Position numbers and translations under genes: made by a program. 64,000 nucleotides of DNA from Jeotgalibacillus aurantiacus (GTDB taxonomy: Bacteria > Bacillota > Bacilli > Bacillales > Jeotgalibacillaceae): NCBI RefSeq assembly GCF_020595125.1, contig NZ_JACNMS010000002.1, positions 558,001 to 622,000 on the forward strand, read 5' to 3'. The first letter of the stretch is position 1, and each line of letters starts with the position of its first letter. Positions 1 to 10,414 of this stretch are shown here, one piece after another. The notes under the pieces are model-generated. The model searched no databases, had not been told where the DNA came from, and worked only from the letters and a program-made list of their open reading frames with translations.

Positions 1-574
1 CCTCTTCCCGAGTGAGTCTGGTCAGATTTACTCTCGCAGTCTGAACAGGAGCCAGGAGATTTTTTTCACACATGGCACGTGTTTTTTCATGGCCGAACTG
101 CTCTGTCCAGCGCGTTACAAGCCAGATCGGGTGACTCGTTTCAATGGCTAATCTTTCAAGGGGATCTTTAATGTCTTCAATGCTTCTGACCCCTTCACGC
201 TGAATGGATCTGAGTACACCATTCACCATACCGGAAATGCCTTTGTGTCCTTTTTTCTTTGCGATTTCCACTGCTTCATGAATAACAGCACGCTCAGGCA
301 CCCTGTCGAGATACAGCATCTGATACAGGCTGAGACGAAGCAGATTGCGTACCCAGCCCTCCACTTTCTTCTTAAGAAACGGCTCAAGGTAATAGTCAAG
401 CGTCATTTTCCGCTGGATTGTACCGTACGTGATTTCTGTTAACAGTCCTGTATCCTTCGGATTAATGGCAAACTTTTTAATCGCGTGGTTCAGCAGAAGG
501 TTACTGTAGGACTGATTTTTATCAATCTGATCGAGGATATGAAGCGCGGCTTCTCTCGTTGCGTGTTTACTCAT
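1..574 (-). CDS. rsmB: 16S rRNA (cytosine-967-C5)-methyltransferase RsmB, 5' part
   Basis: The first 191 codons are present; the rest lies beyond the left edge. The visible part is the N-terminal NusB-like helical domain of RsmB/Sun proteins, which precedes the SAM-binding methyltransferase domain (not in the window). The family methylates C967 of 16S rRNA. The start is the ATG at 574, giving [17 protein letters not shown]. It overlaps the end of fmt by 8 nt, so the two are probably translationally coupled. This is the usual fmt-rsmB order of Bacillales. Confidence 0.9.
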   Translation of the reverse strand, partial: MSKHATREAALHILDQIDKNQSYSNLLLNHAIKKFAINPKDTGLLTEITYGTIQRKMTLDYYLEPFLKKKVEGWVRNLLRLSLYQMLYLDRVPERAVIHEAVEIAKKKGHKGISGMVNGVLRSIQREGVRSIEDIKDPLERLAIETSHPIWLVTRWTEQFGHEKTRAMCEKNLLAPVQTARVNLTRLTREE

Positions 575-1505
575 CTTTACCGGCCTTCTCCCCAATTTTG
601 ACTTCAGATCCTCTCAGGAAATCCGCTGCGCTCATTTTTTTCTTACCGGATGGCTGCAGCTCTGTGACGAGAATCGCTTCTTCATTTCCTGAAGCAAAAG
701 TGATGCTTTCAGCTGAAACTGCAATGACTTCCCCCGGCTCCCCATTTCCTTTAACAAGCTCTGCCCTTAACACTTTCATCGTTTTATCTCTAAATACAGT
801 ATAGGCAACAGGCCACGGGTACAGTCCGCGAATCTGATTAAAAATTTCACGTCCTGATCGATTCCAGTCAATCAGTTCTTCTTCTCTTTTAATATTCCAT
901 GCAAAAGTTGCTTTTTCATGATCCTGTGGCACTCTTTCCGCTTTTCCTTCCACGATCAGAGGCAGTGTTTCCGAAAGAAGCGCCGCTCCCGCTGCACTCA
1001 GTTTGTCATGAAGTGTGCCCACATGATCTGCGTCTGTGATCTCAACTGATTTCTGACTGATCATATCACCTGCATCCAGCTTTTCTGCCATATACATAAT
1101 CGTAATACCCGTCTCTTTATACCCTCTGATAATCGCATGATGAATCGGCGCACCACCTCTTAGCTCAGGTAAAAGAGATGCGTGTACATTAATACAGCCG
1201 AGTGGAGGTGCTTCAAGAAGTTCATTCGGCAGCAGTTGACCAAAAGCAGCTGTTATAATCAAATCCGGCTGTAAGCCAATAATATCTGCCAGCTCCTGTG
1301 ATCCCTTAAGCTTTTCAGGCTGAATAACAGGGATATCATGCTCCAGCGCTGCCTTTTTCACAGGTGGTGGAGTCAGTATTCTTTTGCGTCCTACAGGGCG
1401 GTCAGGCTGTGTCACTACTGCCTTCACATTAAATCCGTCTTTTATCACCTGTTCTAAAACCGGAACTGAAAAGTCAGGTGTTCCCATAAAGATAACTGAT
1501 GTCAT
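567..1505 (-). CDS. fmt: Methionyl-tRNA formyltransferase
   Basis: Formylates the amino group of initiator Met-tRNA using 10-formyl-tetrahydrofolate, in the cytoplasm. At 312 aa it is close to the B. subtilis length (317). The N-terminal Rossmann-type formyltransferase domain begins [14 protein letters not shown]. It carries the folate/catalytic segment with [18 protein letters not shown] (about residues 108-125), followed by the C-terminal tRNA-binding domain. The start codon overlaps the def stop codon as ATGA. Formylation (Fmt) and deformylation (Def) are thus encoded side by side. Confidence 0.96.
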   Translation of the reverse strand: MTSVIFMGTPDFSVPVLEQVIKDGFNVKAVVTQPDRPVGRKRILTPPPVKKAALEHDIPVIQPEKLKGSQELADIIGLQPDLIITAAFGQLLPNELLEAPPLGCINVHASLLPELRGGAPIHHAIIRGYKETGITIMYMAEKLDAGDMISQKSVEITDADHVGTLHDKLSAAGAALLSETLPLIVEGKAERVPQDHEKATFAWNIKREEELIDWNRSGREIFNQIRGLYPWPVAYTVFRDKTMKVLRAELVKGNGEPGEVIAVSAESITFASGNEEAILVTELQPSGKKKMSAADFLRGSEVKIGEKAGKDE

Positions 1506-1987
1506 TCTTCCTCATATCCTTCCAGATCTTCTTCTTTTACATATTTAATGACTTTTGAAGTGAATAATAATCCCTCAAGATGATCCGCTTCGTGCTGAAT
1601 GGCCCGCGATAAATAGCCGTTTGCTTCAAGCGTGAACTCTTTGCCGTTTCGGTCCTGTGCAGTCAGTCTGATTTTATCAGGTCTTTTCACTTCACCGAAA
1701 ATGCCCGGGAAGCTTAAGCATCCTTCCACTTCCGTTTCCTCCCCGGAAAGTACGTCAATTTTAGGATTTATCATTTCAATAATGCCTGATTCATCATCGA
1801 GATAGACGATCGCAGCCTGCTTCAGCACGCCTGCCTGTGGAGCCGCAATCCCGATTCCGTCATGCTCCATCATTAAATCAAAAAGGTCATCCAGAAAATC
1901 ATGCAGCTCCTGGTTAAACTCTGTTACTTCTTCACATTTTGTCTCCAGTCTCTCATCGGGAGCGGTAACAATTTTTAATTCAGTCAA
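1502..1987 (-). CDS. def: Peptide deformylase
   Basis: Removes the N-formyl group from new proteins and is a metalloenzyme. All three active-site motifs are visible: [10 protein letters not shown] (motif 1), EGCLSFPG with the metal-ligand Cys (motif 2) and QHEADHLEG with two His ligands and the catalytic Glu (motif 3). An upstream ATG at 2002 is in frame, but the GGAGG at about 1996-2000 overlaps it. That Shine-Dalgarno is 8 nt from TTG 1987, which gives 161 aa, matching the 160-aa family member. I therefore chose TTG. It ends in a 4-nt overlap with fmt. Confidence 0.93.
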   Translation of the reverse strand: MTELKIVTAPDERLETKCEEVTEFNQELHDFLDDLFDLMMEHDGIGIAAPQAGVLKQAAIVYLDDESGIIEMINPKIDVLSGEETEVEGCLSFPGIFGEVKRPDKIRLTAQDRNGKEFTLEANGYLSRAIQHEADHLEGLLFTSKVIKYVKEEDLEGYEEE

Positions 1988-2004
1988 AGTAAAATCCTCC
2001 ATCT

Positions 2005-4398
2005 TTACATCATCATGTATGGTTGAACATCAATCTGAATCGTCACAGCATCTTTTCCTGGTGTTGCGTACTGATCCATGATTTTTTTCAAAAGCGGTTT
2101 AAGCTCAGGTTCATTTTTATATTTTACAATACATTGATAACGGTATTTATTTTGTATACGGGCAATGGGTGAGGCAACAGGGCCCAGCACAATTGCCTGG
2201 ACAGACAGGTTTCTTTCTAAGATTCCCGCAATCTCACTGCAGACAGCTGCCACTTTATTGACATTTTCATGGCTCAGTGTAATCAGTGATAAATAATAAA
2301 AAGGCGGATATTGCGCCATTTTGCGCATCACCATCTCTTTTTGATAAAACCATTCAAAATTCTGTGATTTGGCAAGCTCTATGGAAAAGTGCTCGGGTGT
2401 ATACGTCTGAATCACAACCTCACCCGGTTTTTCATGTCTTCCCGCCCGACCGCTGACCTGAGTTAGCAGCTGAAACGTTTTTTCGGAAGCTCTGAAGTCC
2501 GGTAAATGAAGCATCGTGTCCGCGCTGAGAACCCCAACGAGCGTAATGTTTGGAAAATCAAGCCCTTTTGCAATCATTTGTGTTCCGAGCAGAATATCCG
2601 CCTCCCCGCGGCCGAATGCATCCAGCAGCTTTTCATGAGACCCTTTGCGTGAGGTTGTGTCCACGTCCATCCGGATCGTTCTGGCCTGTGGCAGCAGCTT
2701 AACAAGCTCCTCCTCCACTTTTTGCGTGCCAGTTCCGAAATAACGGATATGCTCACTCGTACACTCCGGACAAATTTCCGGAACATGCTCTTCATGTCCG
2801 CAATAATGACATTTCATTGATTCCTTAAACCGGTGATAGGTCAGTGATACCTCACAATGCGGACACTGCATAACAGTTCCACAATCTCTGCACATAATAA
2901 ATGAGGAGTGTCCTCTGCGGTTCAAAAAGAGGACAACCTGCTCTTTTTTTTCAAGTCTCTCCTCTATCTTAGCGAGCAGCTCTCTTGAAAACATGGAACG
3001 GTTCCCTTCACGCAATTCTTCCCGCATATCCACAACCTGTACGTCAGGCATCTCCTGTTGATTCATTCGGTATTGAAGCTTTAACAGCTCATAGTTCCCT
3101 TTTTGCGCTCTGGCAAAGCTTTCAAGAGAAGGTGTTGCACTGCCTAAAATAACCGGGCAATCATGACGCTTACTCCGCTCGATCGCCACATCCCTTGCAT
3201 GATATCTTGGGGCATCCTCCTGTTTGTAGCTCGTCTCATGCTCTTCATCAATAATGATGACACCAATTTTTTCAAACGGTGCAAAAATAGCAGAACGTGC
3301 ACCGACGACCACATTCACTTCACCACGATGAATTTTTCTCCACTCATCGTACTTTTCACCTTGTGAAAGGCCGCTATGCATCACGGCAACCTGATCACCA
3401 AATCTTCCTTTGAATCGCTGAACCATTTGGGGTGTCAGAGAGATTTCGGGCACGAGCATAATGGCCTGCCTTCCCTGCTTTAACACCTGGTCAATCGTCT
3501 GAAGATAAATTTCTGTTTTCCCGCTCCCTGTCACACCATGTAATAAAAACGTTCGCTGCCGGTAGCTGTTAACCGTTTCCAGAATCGGCTCAATCGCCTG
3601 CTTTTGATCATCCGTCAGCTGAAAATGACCGGTGCGTTCAAATTCCCGATGCTCAAACGGATCACGATAGGCTTCCACATGTTCCTCCAGAAGGTAACCC
3701 TTATCAACCAGCGCTTTTAACGTCGCGGCTGTTGCGCCTGAAGATTCCTGAAGCGCTGCAGAGGTCATCGTGCCACCTTCAGCATGCAGCGATTCAATCA
3801 CTTTTCTCTGCCGCTCAGCATTTTTGGATAAAGCTGCAATGATGGCTTCACTGTCTTGTGCCAGCTTAAAAATACGTTCTTTTTTAATTGTACCTTTTCT
3901 TTTGACAAGGTATTTCAGCTCTGATCTCCCGTCACTGACAAGCTTTTGCAGATCTTTTAATAATCCATTTGTTAAAGCCGTTTTCCACGACAAAGGGTTT
4001 TCCCTTTGGAAGTGTGACTGCAATGCCGCCGGAAGACTGTTCAAGTCCGTCAACGGGACAAATACCTTATCATATTTTGCCTTCATGGCAGCCGGCAGCA
4101 TAACCTGAAGTGCGGAAATTCTGTAGCACATCGTCTCTTTTGTCATCCAGTCAGAAAGAGAAAGCAGTTCATCGTTTAATACCGGAACAATGTCAACTGC
4201 TTCTTCGATCTTTTTTAACTGATCGAACGATGAGCTCTCCTTCACATCCAGGACAAATCCCTGAATTTTCCTCGGACCAAATGGCACAACGACGCGCATT
4301 CCTTTCTGAACAACAGATTCCAGATGTTCAGGAATCAAATAGTCAAACGTGCGGTCTGTCTGCTTTGCAGGTACATCAACGATGACAGACGCAATCAT
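2005..4398 (-). CDS. priA: Primosomal protein N' (replication restart helicase PriA)
   Basis: A 3'-to-5' superfamily 2 helicase that recognises stalled forks and reloads the replicative helicase. At 797 aa it is full length (B. subtilis 805). The N-terminal 3' DNA-binding domain begins MIASVIVDVPAKQTDRTFDY. Walker A is GVTGSGKTEIY (about residue 290) and the DEEH box is IIDEEHETSYK. The helicase core is interrupted by a zinc-binding insertion with four CxxC pairs (CRDC, CPHC, CHYC, CPEC). Its ATG overlaps the coaBC stop by 4 nt, in a coaBC-priA-def-fmt-rsmB operon. Confidence 0.97.
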   Translation of the reverse strand: MIASVIVDVPAKQTDRTFDYLIPEHLESVVQKGMRVVVPFGPRKIQGFVLDVKESSSFDQLKKIEEAVDIVPVLNDELLSLSDWMTKETMCYRISALQVMLPAAMKAKYDKVFVPLTDLNSLPAALQSHFQRENPLSWKTALTNGLLKDLQKLVSDGRSELKYLVKRKGTIKKERIFKLAQDSEAIIAALSKNAERQRKVIESLHAEGGTMTSAALQESSGATAATLKALVDKGYLLEEHVEAYRDPFEHREFERTGHFQLTDDQKQAIEPILETVNSYRQRTFLLHGVTGSGKTEIYLQTIDQVLKQGRQAIMLVPEISLTPQMVQRFKGRFGDQVAVMHSGLSQGEKYDEWRKIHRGEVNVVVGARSAIFAPFEKIGVIIIDEEHETSYKQEDAPRYHARDVAIERSKRHDCPVILGSATPSLESFARAQKGNYELLKLQYRMNQQEMPDVQVVDMREELREGNRSMFSRELLAKIEERLEKKEQVVLFLNRRGHSSFIMCRDCGTVMQCPHCEVSLTYHRFKESMKCHYCGHEEHVPEICPECTSEHIRYFGTGTQKVEEELVKLLPQARTIRMDVDTTSRKGSHEKLLDAFGRGEADILLGTQMIAKGLDFPNITLVGVLSADTMLHLPDFRASEKTFQLLTQVSGRAGRHEKPGEVVIQTYTPEHFSIELAKSQNFEWFYQKEMVMRKMAQYPPFYYLSLITLSHENVNKVAAVCSEIAGILERNLSVQAIVLGPVASPIARIQNKYRYQCIVKYKNEPELKPLLKKIMDQYATPGKDAVTIQIDVQPYMMM

Positions 4399-5603
4399 TC
4401 CTGATGTTCCTTTATCAATCTGGTGATTTCTGCAATCAATGCATCGGCAACATCGGACTTGGACTGGAGTGGCAATGGCTGCATCTCACCATTCCGATGA
4501 AAGATGGTTACGATATTTGTTTCCGTCCCAAAACCTGCCCCTTCCGCTGTAATATCATTTCCGACAATCAGATCAGCATTTTTTACTGTCAGCTTCTTTT
4601 TCGCATATTCCTCAAGGTTGTCCGTTTCTGCTGCAAAACCGATTAAAATCTGGTCTTTTTTCCGTTCACCGAGTGTTTTCAGGATGTCTTTCGTCCGCTC
4701 AAACTCAACCGTCAGCGTTCCATCCTGCTTTTTCATTTTCCTGTCGCTGGTGAAAACAGGACGGTAATCTGCTACAGCCGCACTCTTGATGACAATATCG
4801 CTGTCATCAAAACGGCTGACAACCTCTTCATACATTTCCTGTGCTGTGATGACATTCACAACGGTTACACCTGCGGGAGCTGTCAGGTTTACCGGACCGG
4901 ATACGAGCGTAACATCCGCTCCCGCTTCGGCGGCTTTCGCTGCGATGGCATATCCCATTTTACCGGATGAGTGGTTGGTAAAAAACCGGACGGGATCAAG
5001 CTGTTCCCTCGTTGGTCCTGCCGTAATGACCACTTTTTTCCCCGCAAGCGGCCTGGATTGACTTTTAGAAAAATGGCTGATCACCAGGTCGGTGATTTTC
5101 TCAGGCTCCTCAAGTCTTCCTTTTCCAACGTATCCGCATGCTAAAAAGCCTTCTGACGGTTCAATAAAACGGACGCCCATCTCATGAAGTGTCTGGATAT
5201 TCTTTTTCACTGCAGGATGATCATACATATGTACATTCATCGCAGGCGCAGCCCATACTTCAGCTGTAGTTGCAAGCAGCGTGGTCGTCACCATATCATC
5301 AGCAATTCCGTTTGCAAGCTTTCCGAGGACATTCGCTGTAGCCGGCGCAACGAGTACAAGGTCAGCCCAATCTGCCAGGTCGATATGGGCGATTTTAGAA
5401 GAGTCTTTTTCATCGAAGGTGTCATAAAACACATCATTGCGGGACATTGCCTGAAATGTCAGAGGCGTGACAAACTCCATGGCACTATCAGTCATGATCA
5501 CTTTCACATTAAACCCCGCCTGACTTAACTTGCTTGTCAGCGCTACTGCTTTATATACTGCAATTCCACCTGTTACACAGAGAAGAATATTTTTCGAATT
5601 CAA
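4395..5603 (-). CDS. coaBC: Bifunctional phosphopantothenoylcysteine decarboxylase / phosphopantothenate-cysteine ligase
   Basis: Catalyses two steps of coenzyme A synthesis: joining 4'-phosphopantothenate to cysteine (CoaB) and decarboxylating the product (CoaC). The N-terminal flavoprotein domain starts KNILLCVTGGIAVYKAV and contains the APAMNVHMY substrate motif. The C-terminal synthetase domain contains VVITAGPTREQLDPVRF and NHSSGKMGYAIA. TTG at 5603 is favoured over ATG 5612 because GGGAG is immediately adjacent to the ATG but 9-10 nt from the TTG. The result is 402 aa beginning MNSKNILL. A short reading frame just upstream ends in a TTGA overlap with this start. Confidence 0.94.
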   Translation of the reverse strand: MNSKNILLCVTGGIAVYKAVALTSKLSQAGFNVKVIMTDSAMEFVTPLTFQAMSRNDVFYDTFDEKDSSKIAHIDLADWADLVLVAPATANVLGKLANGIADDMVTTTLLATTAEVWAAPAMNVHMYDHPAVKKNIQTLHEMGVRFIEPSEGFLACGYVGKGRLEEPEKITDLVISHFSKSQSRPLAGKKVVITAGPTREQLDPVRFFTNHSSGKMGYAIAAKAAEAGADVTLVSGPVNLTAPAGVTVVNVITAQEMYEEVVSRFDDSDIVIKSAAVADYRPVFTSDRKMKKQDGTLTVEFERTKDILKTLGERKKDQILIGFAAETDNLEEYAKKKLTVKNADLIVGNDITAEGAGFGTETNIVTIFHRNGEMQPLPLQSKSDVADALIAEITRLIKEHQE

Positions 5604-5698
5604 CGTGCCCATCTCCCTATTTTTTCTGATACACCCATTATGAAGGAAACGGTGAAAGATTTCACTTCATACGGACAACTTTCAACAGAAGAATACAT
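5600..5698 (-). CDS. Possible 32-aa upstream peptide coupled to coaBC
   Basis: An ATG at 5698 has AAGGAG (5709-5714) 10 nt upstream and opens a 32-codon frame beginning MYSSVESCPYEVKSF. The frame ends at TGA 5600-5602, overlapping the coaBC TTG start as TTGA. Such an arrangement could couple coaBC translation to the small frame. I recognise no family, and the frame is short enough to occur by chance. Conservation in relatives is the deciding evidence. Confidence 0.3.
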   Translation of the reverse strand: MYSSVESCPYEVKSFTVSFIMGVSEKIGRWAR

Positions 5699-5736
5699 GC
5701 TGTGACATCTCCTTAATGAAAAATGCCCAATCCAAC

Positions 5737-5765
5737 AAAAAAACAACCGGAGTGGTTGTTTTTAT
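5737..5765 (-). terminator. Intrinsic terminator after rpoZ
   Basis: The minus strand reads AACAACC, a short loop, GGTTGTT and a run of T. The hairpin begins right at the rpoZ stop codon. It separates the yloC-remA-gmk-rpoZ unit from coaBC, so coaBC probably has its own promoter in the following 130 bp. Confidence 0.8.
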
Positions 5766-5989
5766 TTTTCGTCCTCGTATTCAATTCCTTCCTGCGGCGT
5801 CTTCATGACAAGATGACCTGCAGCAATTTCCTCAAGTGCCTGACCGACAAACTTTACAGAATGATAAGAATCAAGCGTACCCTGATCTCCTTTTTCCTGC
5901 ATGTTACGTGCGCGTTTTGCCGCCACACTTACTAATGAATACTTTGAATCAATGTTCTTTCTTAACGCATCAGATGATGGATACAACAT
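5762..5989 (-). CDS. rpoZ: RNA polymerase omega subunit
   Basis: Small subunit that helps fold and assemble the beta' subunit of RNA polymerase. The 75-aa protein begins [20 protein letters not shown] and contains the conserved [12 protein letters not shown] segment of omega proteins. It follows gmk after 1 nt, as in B. subtilis (yloH). Confidence 0.95.
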   Translation of the reverse strand: MLYPSSDALRKNIDSKYSLVSVAAKRARNMQEKGDQGTLDSYHSVKFVGQALEEIAAGHLVMKTPQEGIEYEDEK

Positions 5990-5990
5990 A

Positions 5991-6611
<621 letters not shown>

Positions 6612-6875
6612 TTACCCTTCTTCCTGACTATCATCTTTATCTGTAAACCGGGATGCCACTGTTTCAGGCTGAACCGCAACAAGGATCACGTGGTCACTAT
6701 CCATAATCATAACCGCTCTTGTCCGTCTGCCATACGTAGCATCGATCAGCGTACCGCGTTCGCGGGCATCCTGAATCAGCCTTTTAACCGGAGCAGATTC
6801 CGGACTGATAATGGTGATGATGCGATTTGCTGATACGATGTTTCCAAACCCGATATTAATTAGTTTAATTGACAT
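6612..6875 (-). CDS. remA: Extracellular matrix regulator RemA (DUF370)
   Basis: DUF370 DNA-binding protein. In B. subtilis RemA activates biofilm matrix and osmoprotection operons and assembles into rings. The start at ATG 6875, preceded by AGAGGGGTG, gives 87 aa beginning [14 protein letters not shown], matching the 89-aa family member; an upstream in-frame codon would add nine unrelated residues. The conserved core includes [19 protein letters not shown]. Its place between yloC and gmk is the standard one. Confidence 0.93.
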   Translation of the reverse strand: MSIKLINIGFGNIVSANRIITIISPESAPVKRLIQDARERGTLIDATYGRRTRAVMIMDSDHVILVAVQPETVASRFTDKDDSQEEG

Positions 6876-6904
6876 CCATGACACCCCTCTGCCTTCATCC
6901 AAAG

Positions 6905-7780
6905 TTATTCGATATTTTGTACCTGTTCACGGATTTTCTCAAGAGTTGATTTCATTTCTATCACTGCAGAAGCAATGGTTTCATCATTCGCTTTTGATCC
7001 GATCGTATTGATTTCACGGTTCATTTCCTGGGTCAGAAAATCCAGCCGCCTGCCAATCGGTTCATTCTTTTCAAGCGCCTGCTCAAACTGTGATAGATGA
7101 CTGATCAGTCTCGTGAACTCTTCAGTCATATCCGCCTTCTCAGAAAAAACAGCTACTTCTGTAAGCAGCTTACTTTCGTCAATTTCACCATTCGTATATT
7201 CACGCATTTTTTTCTCAAGGCGATCTTTATACTTCCGGGAAACAGCAGGACATTTATTTTTTGCTTCATCTGCAATTTGCCTTAATGATTGTACTTGAAA
7301 ACGCAAATCCTTTTCAAGTTCTTTTCCCTCATTTTGTCTCATAACAGAGAGCTTTGCAGATGCTTGTGCAGCTGCCTGCAGAATAATATCTTCCGTTTCA
7401 TTCACTGATTCTTTTTTTTCAGTAACTGAAAACAGCTCTGATTGCTGAAACAAATGCTCAAGCTTTAGTTCATCCTGAAGATTGTACCTTTTTTTCGCTT
7501 CTTCTGCAAAAGCGGCAAAAGAATCCAACAGCGCCCAGTCTACCGACAATTCATGGCTACCGCTTCTTAACCCTTCGAAAGAGACATAGACGTCCACTTT
7601 TCCGCGTTTAATGGTGGAGCCAATCATTTTTTTAATCCGATCCTCAATTCCTGAATACAGTCGCGGGATCTTTACAGAACATTCCTGAAAGCGGTGATTG
7701 ACTGATTTAATTTCAACTGTTACTTCCAGGCTGTCATGCCCGGCTGTTCCGCGTCCAAATCCGGTCATACTTGTTACCAT
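6905..7780 (-). CDS. yloC: YicC/YloC family endoribonuclease
   Basis: Member of the YicC family, which in E. coli is implicated in RNA degradation. Starting at ATG 7780 (AGGTG nine nt upstream), the protein is 291 aa, exactly the B. subtilis YloC length. It begins [14 protein letters not shown], the family N-terminal signature, followed by [10 protein letters not shown]. The C-terminal part contains [20 protein letters not shown], which is highly conserved. It is the first gene of the yloC-remA-gmk-rpoZ unit. Confidence 0.9.
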   Translation of the reverse strand: MVTSMTGFGRGTAGHDSLEVTVEIKSVNHRFQECSVKIPRLYSGIEDRIKKMIGSTIKRGKVDVYVSFEGLRSGSHELSVDWALLDSFAAFAEEAKKRYNLQDELKLEHLFQQSELFSVTEKKESVNETEDIILQAAAQASAKLSVMRQNEGKELEKDLRFQVQSLRQIADEAKNKCPAVSRKYKDRLEKKMREYTNGEIDESKLLTEVAVFSEKADMTEEFTRLISHLSQFEQALEKNEPIGRRLDFLTQEMNREINTIGSKANDETIASAVIEMKSTLEKIREQVQNIE

Positions 7781-7818
7781 AATGCCGTTCACCTGCTTAT
7801 TCGAAATAGATGTTATTC

Positions 7819-7827
7819 ATTATAGCA
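7819..7827 (-). promoter_or_regulatory. Extended -10 promoter for yloC-remA-gmk-rpoZ
   Basis: The minus strand reads TGCTATAAT, a TGn-extended perfect -10 hexamer. It lies about 40 nt upstream of the yloC start, with no convincing -35. It sits in the divergent yloC/rqcH gap. Confidence 0.5.
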
Positions 7828-7892
7828 TACAGCAGCAGGAAAAAGATGATAAGATGAAACGGAAACACGAGAAAGTGAAAAGAGGGATTACA

Positions 7893-9605
7893 ATGTCTTT
7901 TGACGGAATGTTTACCAGGGCAACTGCCCATGAATTAAAAGAAAAGCTAGATGGAGGAAGAATCAGCCGGATCCATCAGCCGTATGAAAACGAATTGATC
8001 TTTGTCATTCGTGCAAAAGGAAAAAATCATAAATTATTATTATCCGCTCACCCTTCTTATTCACGGATTCAGCTGACAGAAGAGCAATACGACAACCCTT
8101 CGACACCGCCAATGTTTTGCATGCTGTTACGAAAACATCTCGAGGGAGCGATTATCGAATCGATTGAACAAAAGGAAATGGAACGTATTATTTTAATAGA
8201 AGTAAAGGGACGGAACGAAATCGGGGATATTTCCTACAAACAGCTCATTGTCGAGATCATGGGACGTCACTCCAATATTATTCTCGTTGATAAAGAACGG
8301 AATATGATTCTAGACAGTATTAAGCATTTGAATCCATCCGTTAACCGCGCAAGAACCATTATGCCCGGCTCCCCTCTTCAATGGCCTCCTGAACAGGGAA
8401 AGTTAAACCCATTTGACGTCACGGAAGATCAGTTTCTGAGGGCACTTGACTGGAATGCGGGCCGGTTGGATAAACAGATTGTTCAGCAGTTCGCAGGATT
8501 CTCTCCACTACTTGCAAAGGAAGTTACTCACCGTGCAGGGCTGTCGACACGCGAGGGATTGTATAACGCATTCAGCGAGGTCATCGAAGCATTCCGCTCA
8601 CACCGTTATGAACCTGCTTTTATTCAGGCTGATGGGAAGGATTACTTTTATCTGATGCCGCTTGACCACCTGAAGGATCAATCTGTGGACTCATTTGACA
8701 CACTCGGCCAGCTTCTCGACCGGTATTATTTCGGTAAAGCGGAACGCGACCGGGTCAGACAGCAGGGTCATGACCTTGAGCGTTTCATAAAAAATGAAAA
8801 AGAAAAAAATGAGCTGAAAATAAAGAAGCTCGCTAAAACACTTGATCAGGCTGCAGAAGCTGAGAAATACAAGCTGCTTGGTGAACTCGTCACGGCCAAC
8901 ATTTACGGGATTAAAAAAGGAATGAAGGAGATAGAGGTTCTGAATTACTATGAAGCAGATGCTCCTCAGATTACCATTCCACTCGACCCGCGAAAATCAC
9001 CATCTGAAAATGCCCAGCGGTACTTTACGAAATACCAGAAGGCTAAAAATTCAGTGGATATTGTCAGAGAGCAGATCAGTCTAGCAGAAAAAGAGATCGT
9101 TTACTTTGACCAGCTCATTCAGCAGCTCGACTCTGCATCCCCTTCAGACCTTGAAGAGATCCGCGAAGAGCTTGCAGAAGAAGGTTATCTGAAAGCTAAA
9201 AAAAATAATAAGAAAAAACAAAAGCCGGTTAAACCGGTTCTTGAAGAATACATGTCTTCAGATGGCACGCTGATTCTTGTCGGAAAAAATAATAAACAAA
9301 ATGATTACCTGACAAATAAAGTAGCAGGCAGAGATGAAATCTGGCTGCATACAAAGGATATACCGGGGTCACATGTGGTTATCCGCGATAAAGAGCCGCA
9401 AGAAAAAACCATTCTGGAAGCCGCAGCGATTGCAGCATATTTCAGTAAAGCACGTGCCTCAAGCTCCGTTCCGGTTGATTTCACCAAAATCCGCCATGTA
9501 AAAAAGCCTAACGGGTCAAAACCCGGGTATGTGATCTACGAACAGCAGGAAACGGTCTATGTAACGCCTGAAGATGAACTGATCAGGCGTTTAAAGAAAA
9601 AGTAA
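7893..9605 (+). CDS. rqcH: Rqc2 homolog RqcH (NFACT protein, alanine tailing)
   Basis: Ribosome-associated quality control factor. It binds obstructed 50S subunits carrying peptidyl-tRNA and recruits tRNA-Ala to add C-terminal poly-Ala degrons. The frame is open for 65 codons upstream, but ATG 7893 with AGAGGG 8 nt before it gives 570 aa (B. subtilis 572) beginning [19 protein letters not shown]. Domains in order: NFACT-N (with [15 protein letters not shown]), helix-hairpin-helix, a charged coiled coil (about residues 285-330) and C-terminal NFACT-R ([17 protein letters not shown]). The yloB gene adjacent in B. subtilis is absent here. Confidence 0.95.
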   Translation: MSFDGMFTRATAHELKEKLDGGRISRIHQPYENELIFVIRAKGKNHKLLLSAHPSYSRIQLTEEQYDNPSTPPMFCMLLRKHLEGAIIESIEQKEMERIILIEVKGRNEIGDISYKQLIVEIMGRHSNIILVDKERNMILDSIKHLNPSVNRARTIMPGSPLQWPPEQGKLNPFDVTEDQFLRALDWNAGRLDKQIVQQFAGFSPLLAKEVTHRAGLSTREGLYNAFSEVIEAFRSHRYEPAFIQADGKDYFYLMPLDHLKDQSVDSFDTLGQLLDRYYFGKAERDRVRQQGHDLERFIKNEKEKNELKIKKLAKTLDQAAEAEKYKLLGELVTANIYGIKKGMKEIEVLNYYEADAPQITIPLDPRKSPSENAQRYFTKYQKAKNSVDIVREQISLAEKEIVYFDQLIQQLDSASPSDLEEIREELAEEGYLKAKKNNKKKQKPVKPVLEEYMSSDGTLILVGKNNKQNDYLTNKVAGRDEIWLHTKDIPGSHVVIRDKEPQEKTILEAAAIAAYFSKARASSSVPVDFTKIRHVKKPNGSKPGYVIYEQQETVYVTPEDELIRRLKKK

Positions 9606-9627
9606 AAACAGGAAGAAATCCTGTTTT
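9605..9627 (+). terminator. Weak hairpin after rqcH
   Basis: AAAACAGGA/TCCTGTTTT forms a 9-bp stem with an AGAAA loop directly after the rqcH stop. The T tract is only four bases, so it may act as a 3' stabiliser or weak terminator. Confidence 0.5.
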
Positions 9628-9690
9628 CACGACAAGTATGCACCATTTTTTACAGCGGATCAGGCAAATAGTAAGATTTTATCTCATAAG

Positions 9691-9724
9691 AAAGGGAACG
9701 TCCGATTTAGACGTTCCTTTTTTT
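9691..9724 (+). terminator. Intrinsic terminator for rqcH, possibly bidirectional
   Basis: AAGGGAACGTC/GACGTTCCTT hairpin followed by TTTTTTT. It lies about 90 bp after rqcH and faces the end of the convergent VOC gene, which it might also terminate. Confidence 0.85.
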
Positions 9725-9769
9725 ATTTCTGTCATACACCTGTTAACCACATAAGAGCGGTATTTTAAT

Positions 9770-10141
9770 TCACCAGTGTACTTGCAGTTTATTACCATTC
9801 GGGTCGTAAAAATGGAAAAAAGAATGGCCATGATCTTCTTTTATATCATCAGTCTTTACTTGATGATCAAGTAAATGCTGATGAAATTCAAATAATTCCG
9901 GACTTGTAAAACCAATGCTAAATTCCTGTCTATTGTCTATTGTAAAATGAGCAAATGTTTCATCCTCTGATGGAATTAAGATCACTAAAAACGGTCCTTC
10001 ATTTACTTTTAAAACGGCGCGTTCTCCGGTAATATTCAGCAATTGAAAGCCAAGTATATCTTCATACCATTGTGCAGACCGGTCTAAATCTTTTACAGGA
10101 ATTCTAATATAATGCACTTGATCAATAAATGATTTGCTCAT
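9770..10141 (-). CDS. VOC superfamily (glyoxalase/bleomycin resistance/dioxygenase fold) protein
   Basis: A 123-aa single-domain protein with the start HYIRIPVKDLDRSAQWYEDI and the end FHFYDPNGNKLQVHW. This is the two-module beta-alpha-beta-beta-beta pattern of vicinal oxygen chelate proteins. The His in VHYI and the Glu/His-type positions suggest metal binding, but the end lacks the usual terminal Glu ligand (LQVHW rather than LEVE-type). Substrate unknown. GGGAGAGG precedes the ATG. B. subtilis has no such gene here; it occupies the site of the cys cluster between pyrE and rqcH. Confidence 0.75.
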   Translation of the reverse strand: MSKSFIDQVHYIRIPVKDLDRSAQWYEDILGFQLLNITGERAVLKVNEGPFLVILIPSEDETFAHFTIDNRQEFSIGFTSPELFEFHQHLLDHQVKTDDIKEDHGHSFFHFYDPNGNKLQVHW

Positions 10142-10414
10142 CGTTTCCTCTCCCTTATCTCATCTGGTACATGAATAAGTTCCCTATGCATTCAGTTTTT
10201 TCCTTCCATTCGATTAAATGAATCTCCGCTTTGGAATAATAACGTTCTGACACTTTCGATTAATACCAGAAGAGAAGGAGCTACATTTATAACCTTTTGA
10301 ATTTTCATCAAAGGTCATCTTAGTTATTTCGATGCAATTAAATAAACTCCACGAACTCAAATCCTGTTTAATATCACTGGTTGATTCACTGTGACCAACT
10401 AACCACCCGATCCT

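Noticed and set aside
10142-10414. Possible gene remnant between pyrE and the VOC gene
   Set aside because: I compared all frames by eye and found no stretch resembling a known protein; treated as non-coding.
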